DNA of 10,992 nucleotides. Origin: a bacterium (GTDB lineage: Bacteria; Cyanobacteriota; Vampirovibrionia; Gastranaerophilales; UBA9971). Positions 1 through 6,101 of the stretch are shown here, in pieces. The notes beneath the pieces are model-generated. The model did not search any database. It was not told where the DNA came from and saw nothing but the letters and a program-made list of their open reading frames with translations. The number at the start of each line of letters is the position of its first letter. The stretch's first letter is position 1. The position numbers were made by a program, and so were the translations under genes. Where the stretch lies: NCBI GenBank assembly GCA_037147175.1, contig JBAWVS010000064.1, forward strand, positions 1-10,992. Direction: 5' to 3'.

Positions 1-48
1 GGAAAGTCAGGATTCTTTATTTTTAATATTTTAAATTACTTTGCGTAA
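1..48 (+). CDS. Possible 3' tail of a gene entering from the left edge (partial)
   Basis: Frame 1 is open from the window edge to a TAA at 46-48 and reads GKSGFFIFNILNYFA. Fifteen codons are too few to establish coding, and no family is recognisable. It is listed because a second coding-like tail with a similar end (ILYFA then TAA) follows 8 bases later in another frame. That raises the possibility of a gene end plus a duplicated or frameshifted remnant. It could equally be chance in AT-rich DNA. Confidence 0.22.
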   Translation, partial: GKSGFFIFNILNYFA

Positions 49-55
49 CTCCTGA

Positions 56-183
56 AATAAATTTAGAGACCTATTCCAAAATTACAAAATTAGTACTGAA
101 GTAATACCAAATACGCCCGATAATAAAGCTCAAATAGATGAAGCAAAAGAAGATCAAATGAACTCTATTCTGTATTTTGCTTA
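56..183 (+). pseudogene. Coding-like remnant without a start codon
   Basis: The frame is open from just after a TGA at 53-55 to a TAA at 181-183. The last third reads IDEAKEDQMNSILYFA, a hydrophilic, charged stretch typical of real protein rather than random AT-rich sequence. No ATG, GTG or TTG occurs before a late in-frame ATG near position 158, so it is not a normal complete gene. It may be the decayed or frameshifted 3' end of a gene lying to the left. No family is recognised. Confidence is low because a 42-codon open frame can occur by chance. Confidence 0.25.
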
Positions 184-211
184 ATAACTTGTTAAAATTA
201 TAAAAAATTTT

Positions 212-240
212 AAAGCCTTGTGTGAAAAACTCAGGGCTTT
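212..240 (-). terminator. Rho-independent terminator of argJ
   Basis: AAAGCCTTG at 212-220 pairs with CAGGGCTTT at 232-240, giving a 9-bp stem with one G-U pair and an 11-nt loop. It lies just past the argJ stop. On the minus strand the stem is followed by an A/U-rich run ending in six consecutive T (bases 205-210 read in reverse), as expected for intrinsic termination of argJ transcripts. The plus-strand side has a weaker T tract. Confidence 0.6.
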
Positions 241-242
241 TA

Positions 243-1484
243 TTATGTTCTGTATTCTCCGTTAATTTTTACGTATTCATAACTTAAATCACAGCCCCAT
301 GCGGCAGCTTCTTCTGTGCCGTCTTGCAAAGACAATAAAATTTGGATTTTTCTTTCTTTAAGAATTTGAAGAGCTTTATCCTCGTCAAAATTTAAAGGTT
401 CACCGTTGGAAAAAAGCGTAATTTCACCGCCTAAGCTGGAAAAACTTATACTGGTTTTCTCAGGATTAAAATTTGCACCTGAATAGCCTGCTGCACAAAG
501 GATTCTGCCCCAGTTAGCATCTTCGCCGAAGAAAGCTGTTTTTACAAGATTTGAGCAAATTATTGATTTTGCAATTTTTCTGGCGTCATCTTTGGTTGCA
601 GTGCCTTTGACTACCACTTCCAGAACTTTTGTAACACCTTCACCGTCATTAACAATTTGCTTTGCAAGATATTTGTTAACATAATCAAGTGCTGATTTGA
701 ATTTAAAATAGTTTTCATTTTCTTCTGTGATAGGAGTATTTTGAGCCATTGCATTAGCCAGAACGATTACCATATCGTTTGTACTTGTATCTCCATCGAC
801 AGAAATCATATTATAAGTGTTTTCTACACTGTCTTTTAAAGCTTTATCAAGCATGTTTTTTGAAATATCAGCGTCAGTCGTAACAAAAGAAAGCATTGTT
901 GCCATATTCGGGTGAATCATGCCGGAACCTTTTGCCATCCCGCCTATTCTTACAGGTTTTCCGTCTATTTCAACTTCTACAGCAATTTCTTTTGTATAAG
1001 TATCTGTGGTTATAATTCCTTCAGCTGCTCTTTTAGCAGCTTCTCTTGTTGTTTCTAAAGTTGAAACTACAGTTTTTATTCCTTCTACAATTTTTTCGAT
1101 AGGCAAATGAACCCCGATGACTCCGGTAGAAGACACTATTATTTCTTCCTTAGTTGTCTTGATACAATCTGCAAGCGTTTGTGCCATTATTTCTGTGTGT
1201 TTAAAACCAAGTTCGCCTGTGCATGCGTTTGCGTTTCCACTGTTGACAACTATTGCTTTGACTTTATTGTTAACGATTTGCTGATTCCACAAAACAGGCG
1301 CTGCTTTGACTAAATTTTGGGTAAACACACCCGATGCAGTTGCAGAAATTTCGCTTTTTATTATTGTTAAGTCTTTTTTCTTTTTTTTAAGTCCTATATG
1401 AGCGCCTGTTGCACTATATCCAATCGGGGCAGTTACACTACCGGCTATTTCTTTTATAATATTTTCCTGTAATAATTCTTTCAT
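243..1484 (-). CDS. argJ: Arginine biosynthesis bifunctional protein ArgJ (ornithine acetyltransferase)
   Basis: ArgJ moves the acetyl group from N-acetylornithine to glutamate, giving ornithine and N-acetylglutamate (acetyl cycle of arginine synthesis, cytosol). Some members also make N-acetylglutamate from acetyl-CoA; the sequence alone does not settle which type this is. The 413-aa length is normal. The self-cleavage site is clear: in HPNMATML the break falls between A195 and T196, so T196 becomes the N-terminal nucleophile of the beta chain. Also seen are KGSGMIHP (185-192), DGDTSTND (230-237), and the conserved C-terminal NGEYRT, which helps form the active site. The start is supported by AAGGAA (minus strand, 1491-1496) about 6 bases upstream. 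An N-terminal run of five lysines (33-37) is encoded by a homopolymer-rich stretch. argC lies upstream on the same strand, but an oppositely oriented small gene interrupts the pair. Confidence 0.96.
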   Translation of the reverse strand: MKELLQENIIKEIAGSVTAPIGYSATGAHIGLKKKKKDLTIIKSEISATASGVFTQNLVKAAPVLWNQQIVNNKVKAIVVNSGNANACTGELGFKHTEIMAQTLADCIKTTKEEIIVSSTGVIGVHLPIEKIVEGIKTVVSTLETTREAAKRAAEGIITTDTYTKEIAVEVEIDGKPVRIGGMAKGSGMIHPNMATMLSFVTTDADISKNMLDKALKDSVENTYNMISVDGDTSTNDMVIVLANAMAQNTPITEENENYFKFKSALDYVNKYLAKQIVNDGEGVTKVLEVVVKGTATKDDARKIAKSIICSNLVKTAFFGEDANWGRILCAAGYSGANFNPEKTSISFSSLGGEITLFSNGEPLNFDEDKALQILKERKIQILLSLQDGTEEAAAWGCDLSYEYVKINGEYRT

Positions 1485-1507
1485 TGCATTTTCCTTTTAA
1501 ACCAAAG

Positions 1508-1523
1508 TTGAATTTTTATTTAT
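1508..1523 (-). promoter_or_regulatory. Candidate ARG box (arginine repressor site) upstream of argJ
   Basis: The plus strand reads TGAATTTTTATTTA at 1509-1522. This matches the ArgR/AhrC core TGAAT-wwww-ATTCA at all but one position. It lies 25-40 bases upstream of the argJ start codon, between the ribosome binding site and any upstream promoter, where a repressor would block transcription. AT-rich DNA gives such matches by chance, and no regulator gene is in the window. Confidence 0.35.
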
Positions 1524-1600
1524 TAATATAATCAACTATTAATATCAATTTTTATCATAAGTTTTATCATATTGTACACATTTAAATTAAATTTAGAAAG

Positions 1601-1607
1601 AGAAGGA
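1601..1607 (+). promoter_or_regulatory. Ribosome binding site that fixes the start of the 101-aa gene
   Basis: AGAAGGA stands 9 bases before the ATG at 1617. An earlier in-frame TTG at 1572 would add 15 residues but has no purine-rich sequence before it, so the ATG at 1617 is the better start. Confidence 0.65.
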
Positions 1608-1616
1608 TACAAATTT

Positions 1617-1922
1617 ATGGAAATAAGAAACAAACCTCAAAATTTGGCATTTGGTCATGTACTTGTAAGAGGAACAACTATTCCTCGTATAGTAAACGAT
1701 TCTATAGATATTAATAATTTAAAAATTCATCAAACAATGAGAAGACACGGAAAACATATGATGATTCTTGAAGGTACTCCTGCATCAGAAAAATCGTTTA
1801 TTAACACTCTGCGGGAGATAGCAAAAGCATTTAATATCAGGATAAGAAAAAGATTACCTGAAAATTTTGACCTTAAAGAACAGGCAAAAAAAGAAATTAA
1901 ATGGTTCAATAAAAAATATTAG
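1617..1922 (+). CDS. Uncharacterised small basic protein (101 aa) between argJ and argC
   Basis: The start is ATG 1617 because of a good AGAAGGA nine bases upstream; the in-frame TTG at 1572 lacks such a signal. The protein is small and strongly basic. It has a short N-terminal stretch (MEIRNKPQNLAFGHVLVRG), a middle part rich in His/Arg (HQTMRRHGKHMMIL, about residues 38-51), and a C-terminal half predicted helical by eye with many Lys/Arg (IRIRKRLPENF, then KEQAKKEIKWFNKKY). There are no cysteines, signal peptide or membrane segment. I do not recognise a family. The basic charge would fit nucleic-acid or ribosome contact, but that is only inference. The N-terminal 'NLAFG' resembles tags I associate with short lineage-specific proteins of Gastranaerophilales. 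It is transcribed against both arg genes, divergent from argJ and ending 16 bases from the argC stop. Confidence 0.75.
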   Translation: MEIRNKPQNLAFGHVLVRGTTIPRIVNDSIDINNLKIHQTMRRHGKHMMILEGTPASEKSFINTLREIAKAFNIRIRKRLPENFDLKEQAKKEIKWFNKKY

Positions 1923-1938
1923 AGTTATATAAAATAAA

Positions 1939-2985
1939 TTAAATTGATATCGGGATGTTATCAAGACCGGTTTTTTCTTCAATACCGAAAATTATATTCA
2001 TATTCTGTATTGCTTGTCCTGCTGCACCTTTTATTAAGTTATCTATAGCTCCAACAACAACTATTCTGTTCGTTCTTTTGTCTATTGCAAAGCCTATATC
2101 GCAGTAATTTGAGTTTCTTACCCATTTGGTTTCAGGGAAAATACCTTTTTCGGTGAGCCTAATAAAATACTCGTTGCCGTAATATTTTTTGTAAACTTCT
2201 TTTATTTGTTCATAAGTAACTGAAGAATCTTTTAAATTGGCATAACATGTGGAAAGTATCCCTCTTTGCATTGGTATCAGGTGAGGAGTAAATGATAATT
2301 TAAATTCCTGTCCTGCTGCGAGTGCGCTTAATTCTTGTTCAATTTCAGGAGTATGCCTGTGACTTGCTACTTTATAGGCTTTTGTGCTTTCGTTGCACTC
2401 TGTGTAATGTGTGCCAATATCAAGAGTTCTTCCTGCACCTGTAACACCTGATTTTGCGTCAATAATAATTGAATTCAGGTCGATTAAATTTTCTTTTACA
2501 AGAGGCGAAAGGCTTAATATACTGCAAGTTGTGAAACAACCAGGATTTGCAATCAATTTTGCATTTTTAATCTCGTTTCTCTTCCATTCGCAAAGTCCAT
2601 AAATGCTTTGTTCTAGAAGATAAGGGCTTTCATGTTCTGTTTTATACCATTCTTCATAAACTTTTTGATTTTTTATCCTAAAATCAGCACCTATGTCTAT
2701 TATTTTTACTTTATTAAGTATTTCGGTCGTTATTTTTTTTGATGCAATACCGTGCGGAAGCGCTATAAAGATAACATCAGAGTCTTCAGCTAGTTTTTCA
2801 ATGTTTTCTTCTTCGCATAAATTATTAAATCTATTTGCAAAACTCGGATAAATGCTGTCATATCTCTTACCCGAAAAAGAATGAGATGTGACATGTGAAA
2901 CTTCAACTTCAGGGTGATGAAGCAATATTCTTGTTAATTCTTCCCCTGCATAGCCTGTTGAGCCGATAATAGCAACTTTTATCAT
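1939..2985 (-). CDS. argC: N-acetyl-gamma-glutamyl-phosphate reductase ArgC
   Basis: ArgC is the NADPH-dependent reductase that converts N-acetylglutamyl phosphate to N-acetylglutamate semialdehyde, third step of the acetylated ornithine/arginine pathway, in the cytosol. The 348-aa length is typical. The N-terminal Rossmann fold carries GSTGYAG (residues 8-14) for the nucleotide. The catalytic cysteine is C150 in NPGCFTT. SGVTGAGR (179-186) and HRHTPEIEQ (209-217, with the active-site histidine H211) are family signatures. The C-terminal KGAAGQAIQNMN also matches. The start at 2985 has AAAGG (minus, 2996-3000) ten bases upstream. A perfect inverted repeat straddles this RBS region and another lies about 30 bases further upstream; both could be regulatory. 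No terminator is visible in the 16 bases to the convergent small gene. Confidence 0.97.
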   Translation of the reverse strand: MIKVAIIGSTGYAGEELTRILLHHPEVEVSHVTSHSFSGKRYDSIYPSFANRFNNLCEEENIEKLAEDSDVIFIALPHGIASKKITTEILNKVKIIDIGADFRIKNQKVYEEWYKTEHESPYLLEQSIYGLCEWKRNEIKNAKLIANPGCFTTCSILSLSPLVKENLIDLNSIIIDAKSGVTGAGRTLDIGTHYTECNESTKAYKVASHRHTPEIEQELSALAAGQEFKLSFTPHLIPMQRGILSTCYANLKDSSVTYEQIKEVYKKYYGNEYFIRLTEKGIFPETKWVRNSNYCDIGFAIDKRTNRIVVVGAIDNLIKGAAGQAIQNMNIIFGIEEKTGLDNIPISI

Positions 2986-2999
2986 AAGGTACTTACCTT
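2986..2999 (-). promoter_or_regulatory. Inverted repeat covering the argC ribosome binding site
   Basis: AAGGTA-CT-TACCTT is a perfect 6-bp inverted repeat with a 2-bp centre, directly abutting the argC start codon and containing its AAGG Shine-Dalgarno sequence. As DNA it could be an operator. As RNA, a 2-nt loop is too tight for the full stem, so only a shortened hairpin could form. Function is not established. Confidence 0.35.
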
Positions 3000-3015
3000 T
3001 TTTCCATAATTTCTG

Positions 3016-3030
3016 TAGAATGTTATTCTA
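3016..3030 (-). promoter_or_regulatory. Operator-like inverted repeat in the argC promoter region
   Basis: TAGAAT-GTT-ATTCTA is a perfect inverted repeat with 6-bp arms. On the minus strand it directly follows and partly overlaps TATAGT/TATAGA hexamers that could serve as the argC -10 element, with TTTCAA about 17 bases further upstream. The half-sites resemble ARG-box halves (GAAT/ATTC), but the centre is 3 bp rather than the usual 4, so ArgR binding is only a possibility. Confidence 0.4.
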
Positions 3031-3043
3031 TACTATATAAGTT

Positions 3044-3089
3044 TGATTTTGAAAACCATTCCTTTAAATTTAGCCTGATTTTCGAAAAC
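3044..3089. repeat. Pair of near-identical 13-14 bp direct repeats upstream of spmA
   Basis: TGATTTTGAAAAC at 3044-3056 is repeated as TGATTTTCGAAAAC at 3076-3089, differing by one inserted C, with starts 32 bp apart (about three helical turns). The second copy contains the perfect palindrome TTTTCGAAAA (3079-3088). They lie in the 157-bp divergent region between argC and spmA. Two helically phased copies could be a regulator binding pair. Confidence 0.35.
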
Positions 3090-3142
3090 ATAACTCTCTT
3101 AAATCATAAATAGGATATTTAAAATTATCAAGGATTTATTTT

Positions 3143-3802
3143 ATGCTCGGATATATCTGGTTTTTCTTTATATTAGCAGCAATTATTATAGGCGGTATCA
3201 ACGGGAGAATAGACGCTGTAGTTCAATCTATCGTTGATTCTTCAAAACTTGCCGTTGAAATTTCAATTTCTCTTATAGGAGTTATGGCTTTTTGGCTGGG
3301 TATGATGAAGATAGCCGAAAAATCAGGCATAGTTTCCTCTATTTCAAAACTTATTAAACCGATAACAAAACGACTTTTTTCTGATATACCGCCAGATCAC
3401 CCTGCAATAGGTCATATAGCTATGAATTTTACTGCAAATGCTTTAGGGGTAACAAATGCGGCAACTCCTATCGGAATAAAAGCGATGAGTGAAATGCAAA
3501 AACTTAATTCCTCAAAAAAAGTCGCAACAGATGCAATGTGTACTTTTCTGGCAATAAACACGGCGGGTGTTCAAATTGTACCGGCTTCTATTATTGCAGT
3601 TTTAGCAGCTTCAGGTGCAAAAAATCCTACTATAATAATAGGACCGACTTTTATTTCAACTTTAATCGCTTTAATTTCTGCCGTTACAGTTGTAAAAATT
3701 CTCGAAAAAATCCCCTTTTTTAATAAAGAAAAATATATTAAAGCTGAAATGTCGGAAATTAATCATTCTCATTCAGAGCAAAGTGAAGAATCTTTAACGT
3801 AA
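3143..3802 (+). CDS. spmA: SpmA-family membrane protein (nucleoside-recognition/Gate domain)
   Basis: SpmA is an integral membrane protein of the Gate (nucleoside recognition) family. In Bacillus, SpmA and SpmB contribute to spore-core dehydration. Homologues in non-spore-formers have unknown, probably transport-linked, roles. Seen here are hydrophobic segments at about 3-19, 38-55, 140-157 and 163-187, and the conserved block HPAIGHIAMNFTANALGVTNAATPIGIKAM broken over residues 86-115, followed by TDAMCTFLAINTAGVQIVP (129-147). AGGA at 3131-3134 lies 8 bases before the ATG. The stop codon overlaps the spmB start by one base (TAATG), implying translational coupling. At 219 aa it is about 20 residues longer than the Bacillus protein. 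The extra tail (about 205-219, ending HSHSEQSEESLT) appears to be encoded by an interspersed repeat; see that entry. Confidence 0.93.
   Translation: MLGYIWFFFILAAIIIGGINGRIDAVVQSIVDSSKLAVEISISLIGVMAFWLGMMKIAEKSGIVSSISKLIKPITKRLFSDIPPDHPAIGHIAMNFTANALGVTNAATPIGIKAMSEMQKLNSSKKVATDAMCTFLAINTAGVQIVPASIIAVLAASGAKNPTIIIGPTFISTLIALISAVTVVKILEKIPFFNKEKYIKAEMSEINHSHSEQSEESLT
3764..3795 (+). repeat. Interspersed short repeat fragment embedded in the 3' end of spmA
   Basis: The 32 bases from cattctcattcagagc through aaagtgaagaatcttt resemble a short palindromic repeat type scattered through many bacterial genomes (form CATTCTGAGC...GAAGAATCT). Its translation gives the recurring peptide HSE(Q/R)SEESL at annotated protein ends. 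Outer arms ATTCT (3765-3769) and AGAAT (3787-3791) are complementary. I recall this family from knowledge of translated repeats. Only one copy is in the window, so the repeat nature here is not directly shown. Confidence 0.5.
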
Positions 3803-4392
3803 TGGAGAAACAATTGATAAACACACTAATTCATACATTTCAAATAACAAAACATTTTATTGCACATACAGTAAATGTTTTTTCAGTATGGATATTGCCT
3901 GTAATGCTTTTAGCTTTCCTTCTTACGGCTTTATATAAAAAAATTCCTCTTTATGAGACTTTTATAGATGGAGCAAAAGAAGGTTTTGATATCGGTGTCA
4001 GGATAATTCCGTATTTAGTAGGGATTTTAGTTGCTATTGGTATGTTTAGAGCATCAGGGGCGATAGAATTTTTAGCTCATGCTCTTTCACCGATTTTAAA
4101 ATTAATTGGAATGCCTGCTGATATACTGCCTCTTGCAATTATAAGACCGTTGTCGGGAAGTGGAGCGCTTGGCATAACAACAGAAATTGCAAAACACTAC
4201 GGAGGAGATTCTTATATGGCAAGATTAGCAGCCGTAATGACGGGAAGCTCGGAAACAACTCTTTATGTTATAGCTGTTTATTTCGGCTCTGTAGGAATTA
4301 CAAAAATCAGGCATGCCCTTATAGCAGGTATAGTGGCTGACATTGCCGGTATGCTTGCAGCGCTCTTTATATGCCGTCTTATTTTCTTATAA
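3802..4392 (+). CDS. spmB: SpmB-family membrane protein
   Basis: SpmB is the partner of SpmA, also a Gate-domain membrane protein. Hydrophobic segments are seen at about 28-44, 66-82, 106-116, 144-162 and 171-196. The signature block runs through LAIIRPLSGSGALGI (111-125) and AKHYGGDSYMARLAAVMTGS (130-149), then SETTLYVIAVYFGSVGI. These polar, glycine-rich stretches between helices are typical of the family. The 196-aa length is close to the usual ~180. The start ATG overlaps the spmA stop (TAATG), so translation is most likely by re-initiation. The two proteins may act as a membrane complex in an organism where no other sporulation gene is in view. It ends 7 bases from the stop of the convergent kinase-like gene, with no terminator visible between them. 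Confidence 0.93.
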   Translation: MEKQLINTLIHTFQITKHFIAHTVNVFSVWILPVMLLAFLLTALYKKIPLYETFIDGAKEGFDIGVRIIPYLVGILVAIGMFRASGAIEFLAHALSPILKLIGMPADILPLAIIRPLSGSGALGITTEIAKHYGGDSYMARLAAVMTGSSETTLYVIAVYFGSVGITKIRHALIAGIVADIAGMLAALFICRLIFL

Positions 4393-4399
4393 ATAATGG

Positions 4400-5926
4400 C
4401 TAAGGAACTTTTTTTATTGCATCAAGATTTAATTTGACGGTATTTCCGCTCCATATACCTCTAATTATTTCTGTATCAGGATTAAGAAGCGATTTTGCAC
4501 CTTCTGTATTATCGTTAATATCAAATTTTTCTTTGTCGCATATAATTCTATATCTGCGACAATCTTTCATTTCTTTTGTAGATTCTTCGTCATGTACTAT
4601 GTTCTTTGAAAAATCAATCATTTTATCTTCAATTAGGCCGCTTAAGGAGTCTTTGCCGTTAAAATCCTGCGGATTATTTTTGATTACATCATTAAGTCCA
4701 AAAGCTAACGGTCCTGCTACAATTAAAGCGTTCTCCCCCCTGTTTAAAGAAGTAAAAGCCAGTTCCCCCATTATATAAGCATATTGTTCTATAGTTTTAG
4801 TTCTTGCAGTTCTGAATCGTTCGTTTTTAGAACCTGCATATTTTTCTTTCAGTCTAAATTCTTTTTTATTACCTTCTTCTTTAATATTAAAAAAGCCTGT
4901 TTGTTCTAATAATTCAATTTTATGACTGTCAGATTTTTTGTCTAGTTTAACAGCCTCTTCTGTTACTAATCGTGCTTCTCCGGCTGCTACAAAATTATTT
5001 ATTTCATTTTTGTATTTCACTTTGTCAATGCCGATATTTTCACAAAAATTTGTAAGCAGTGAGCCAACAGCCGCACCTGCTTTAGGAGGCCTTGTAATTT
5101 CATTTTTTATATTTATTGATGTAGCACCTTTTTCAGGCATTTTTATTGCAATATCATGACACCCTTCAGGTGATTTTATTATTACTTCTTTATTTAAAAA
5201 CTCCACTATAGAAACACCACAACCTCCTCCATTCATAACAACCATTGCTTTAAAGCCTTCAAGAGGGTTTTTGATGTTTTTTTTAGCCTGTGTATTTGAT
5301 CCTTTATTAATAGATTCAATTAATTTAAATTCTTCATTTGTAAAAATTAATTCAGGTTTTTTAGCTATATCCTCCGCAACTTTGATTCCGGCTCCCAGTA
5401 AATCATTTAGAAAAAATACATTATTCGATAAATCTTTACTAACAGGAATTTCCGTTTGTTTGTTTAATTCTGCTGTAACTCTGTTATAATCGACATATTC
5501 AAGTTTTGCAAGTTGTCCTTCTCGAGTTATTTTTTTTGCGTTTGTAATAAATGGTGCATAGTTTGGCTCTAATGTTTTAGGGTTTGCGCATACGATTGAC
5601 GGCACAAAACAGACCAATTTCCTTAAATTTAAAGGCAAATTAGTCTGCCCTAATAAATCTTTATGAGTAGCTATAATTTTTTTAACTATTTGCTGAAGAA
5701 AATGACTCTCGTCATGAAAACCTGCATTTGCATCAGTGTTAGTATTTATTATTCCTTTAGGTAATTTAATGAATTTGTCAGCTTCCACCTGTGTATCAAT
5801 ATTACAAAGTCTTTTATCAGTCAACGCAAGCATGCTTGCTCCTATGTCATGGAATTGAGCATATTCATTTAAGTTGTCTTTATCTGCTCCTTTGAAACTC
5901 AAGTATGATGGTTTGTTAATATTCAT
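4400..5926 (-). CDS. Diverged, enlarged glucokinase-like (ASKHA-fold) sugar kinase
   Basis: This 508-aa protein matches the order of E. coli-type glucokinase landmarks although overall similarity is low. They are: a phosphate-loop-like HDIGASMLALTD (26-37; compare GDVGGTNARLALCD); FLNDLLGAG (172-180; compare INDFTAV, where the Asp is the catalytic base, here D175); a glycine loop NGGGCGVSIVEF (232-243; compare GAGTGLGVAHLV); SPEGCHDIAI (252-261; compare PGEGGHVDFA, whose Glu and His contact glucose); and a late YIMGELAFTSLN...ALIVAGPLAFG (384-410; compare VIMGRFGGNLALN...VFIAGG). It lacks the CxCGxxGC zinc motif of ROK kinases. It is ~190 residues longer than E. coli Glk, with insertions between D175 and the glycine loop, around 290-370, and a longer C-terminus. 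The GGTN of the first motif is changed to GAS, so ATP use is uncertain. The N-terminus has a short SYLSFKG tag. The Shine-Dalgarno is weak (GTGGA). Inferred role: sugar phosphorylation or sugar sensing. Confidence 0.6.
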   Translation of the reverse strand: MNINKPSYLSFKGADKDNLNEYAQFHDIGASMLALTDKRLCNIDTQVEADKFIKLPKGIINTNTDANAGFHDESHFLQQIVKKIIATHKDLLGQTNLPLNLRKLVCFVPSIVCANPKTLEPNYAPFITNAKKITREGQLAKLEYVDYNRVTAELNKQTEIPVSKDLSNNVFFLNDLLGAGIKVAEDIAKKPELIFTNEEFKLIESINKGSNTQAKKNIKNPLEGFKAMVVMNGGGCGVSIVEFLNKEVIIKSPEGCHDIAIKMPEKGATSINIKNEITRPPKAGAAVGSLLTNFCENIGIDKVKYKNEINNFVAAGEARLVTEEAVKLDKKSDSHKIELLEQTGFFNIKEEGNKKEFRLKEKYAGSKNERFRTARTKTIEQYAYIMGELAFTSLNRGENALIVAGPLAFGLNDVIKNNPQDFNGKDSLSGLIEDKMIDFSKNIVHDEESTKEMKDCRRYRIICDKEKFDINDNTEGAKSLLNPDTEIIRGIWSGNTVKLNLDAIKKVP

Positions 5927-6006
5927 AAAAATCCACTATATTTAATACACCTGCTTATACAAAGTTCATAAAGCTGAAAAATTGCTTCTCAAAAATAAAT
6001 AAAATA

Positions 6007-6047
6007 CCCTAAGAGATGATTAATCTTGTAATAATGACCTCTTAGGG
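6007..6047 (-). terminator. Terminator after the YkgJ-type pair
   Basis: CCCTAAGAG (6007-6015) and CTCTTAGGG (6039-6047) form a perfect 9-bp stem with a 23-nt loop that itself contains the palindrome GATTAATC (6018-6025). Read on the minus strand, the stem is followed by a T-rich run, and it sits ~55 bases beyond the stop of the 161-aa gene. It therefore probably ends that operon before the next minus-strand gene. The long loop is unusual for a simple terminator. Confidence 0.5.
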
Positions 6048-6101
6048 AAAAATACAATTTAATATTTCTTAATATATTTAAAAAAACTTTTTTATTATTA
6101 A

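Noticed and set aside
1107-1313. Plus-strand open frame opposite argJ
   Set aside because: It lies entirely within the well-supported argJ gene, its translation is Cys/Phe-rich and without family features, and it has no ribosome binding site.
1374-1388. Poly-T/poly-A run in argJ as a programmed slippage site
   Set aside because: The frame is intact through it and encodes a plausible lysine run in a variable loop. No alternative product is apparent.
1572-1616. TTG-initiated 15-residue extension of the orphan gene
   Set aside because: There is no Shine-Dalgarno before the TTG, whereas the ATG at 1617 has AGAAGGA at ideal spacing.
4434-5489. Several plus-strand open frames opposite the kinase-like gene
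   Set aside because: All are antisense shadows, rich in Ser/Leu/Phe as expected from reverse reading of an AT-rich gene. The minus-strand frame is continuous and shows kinase landmarks.
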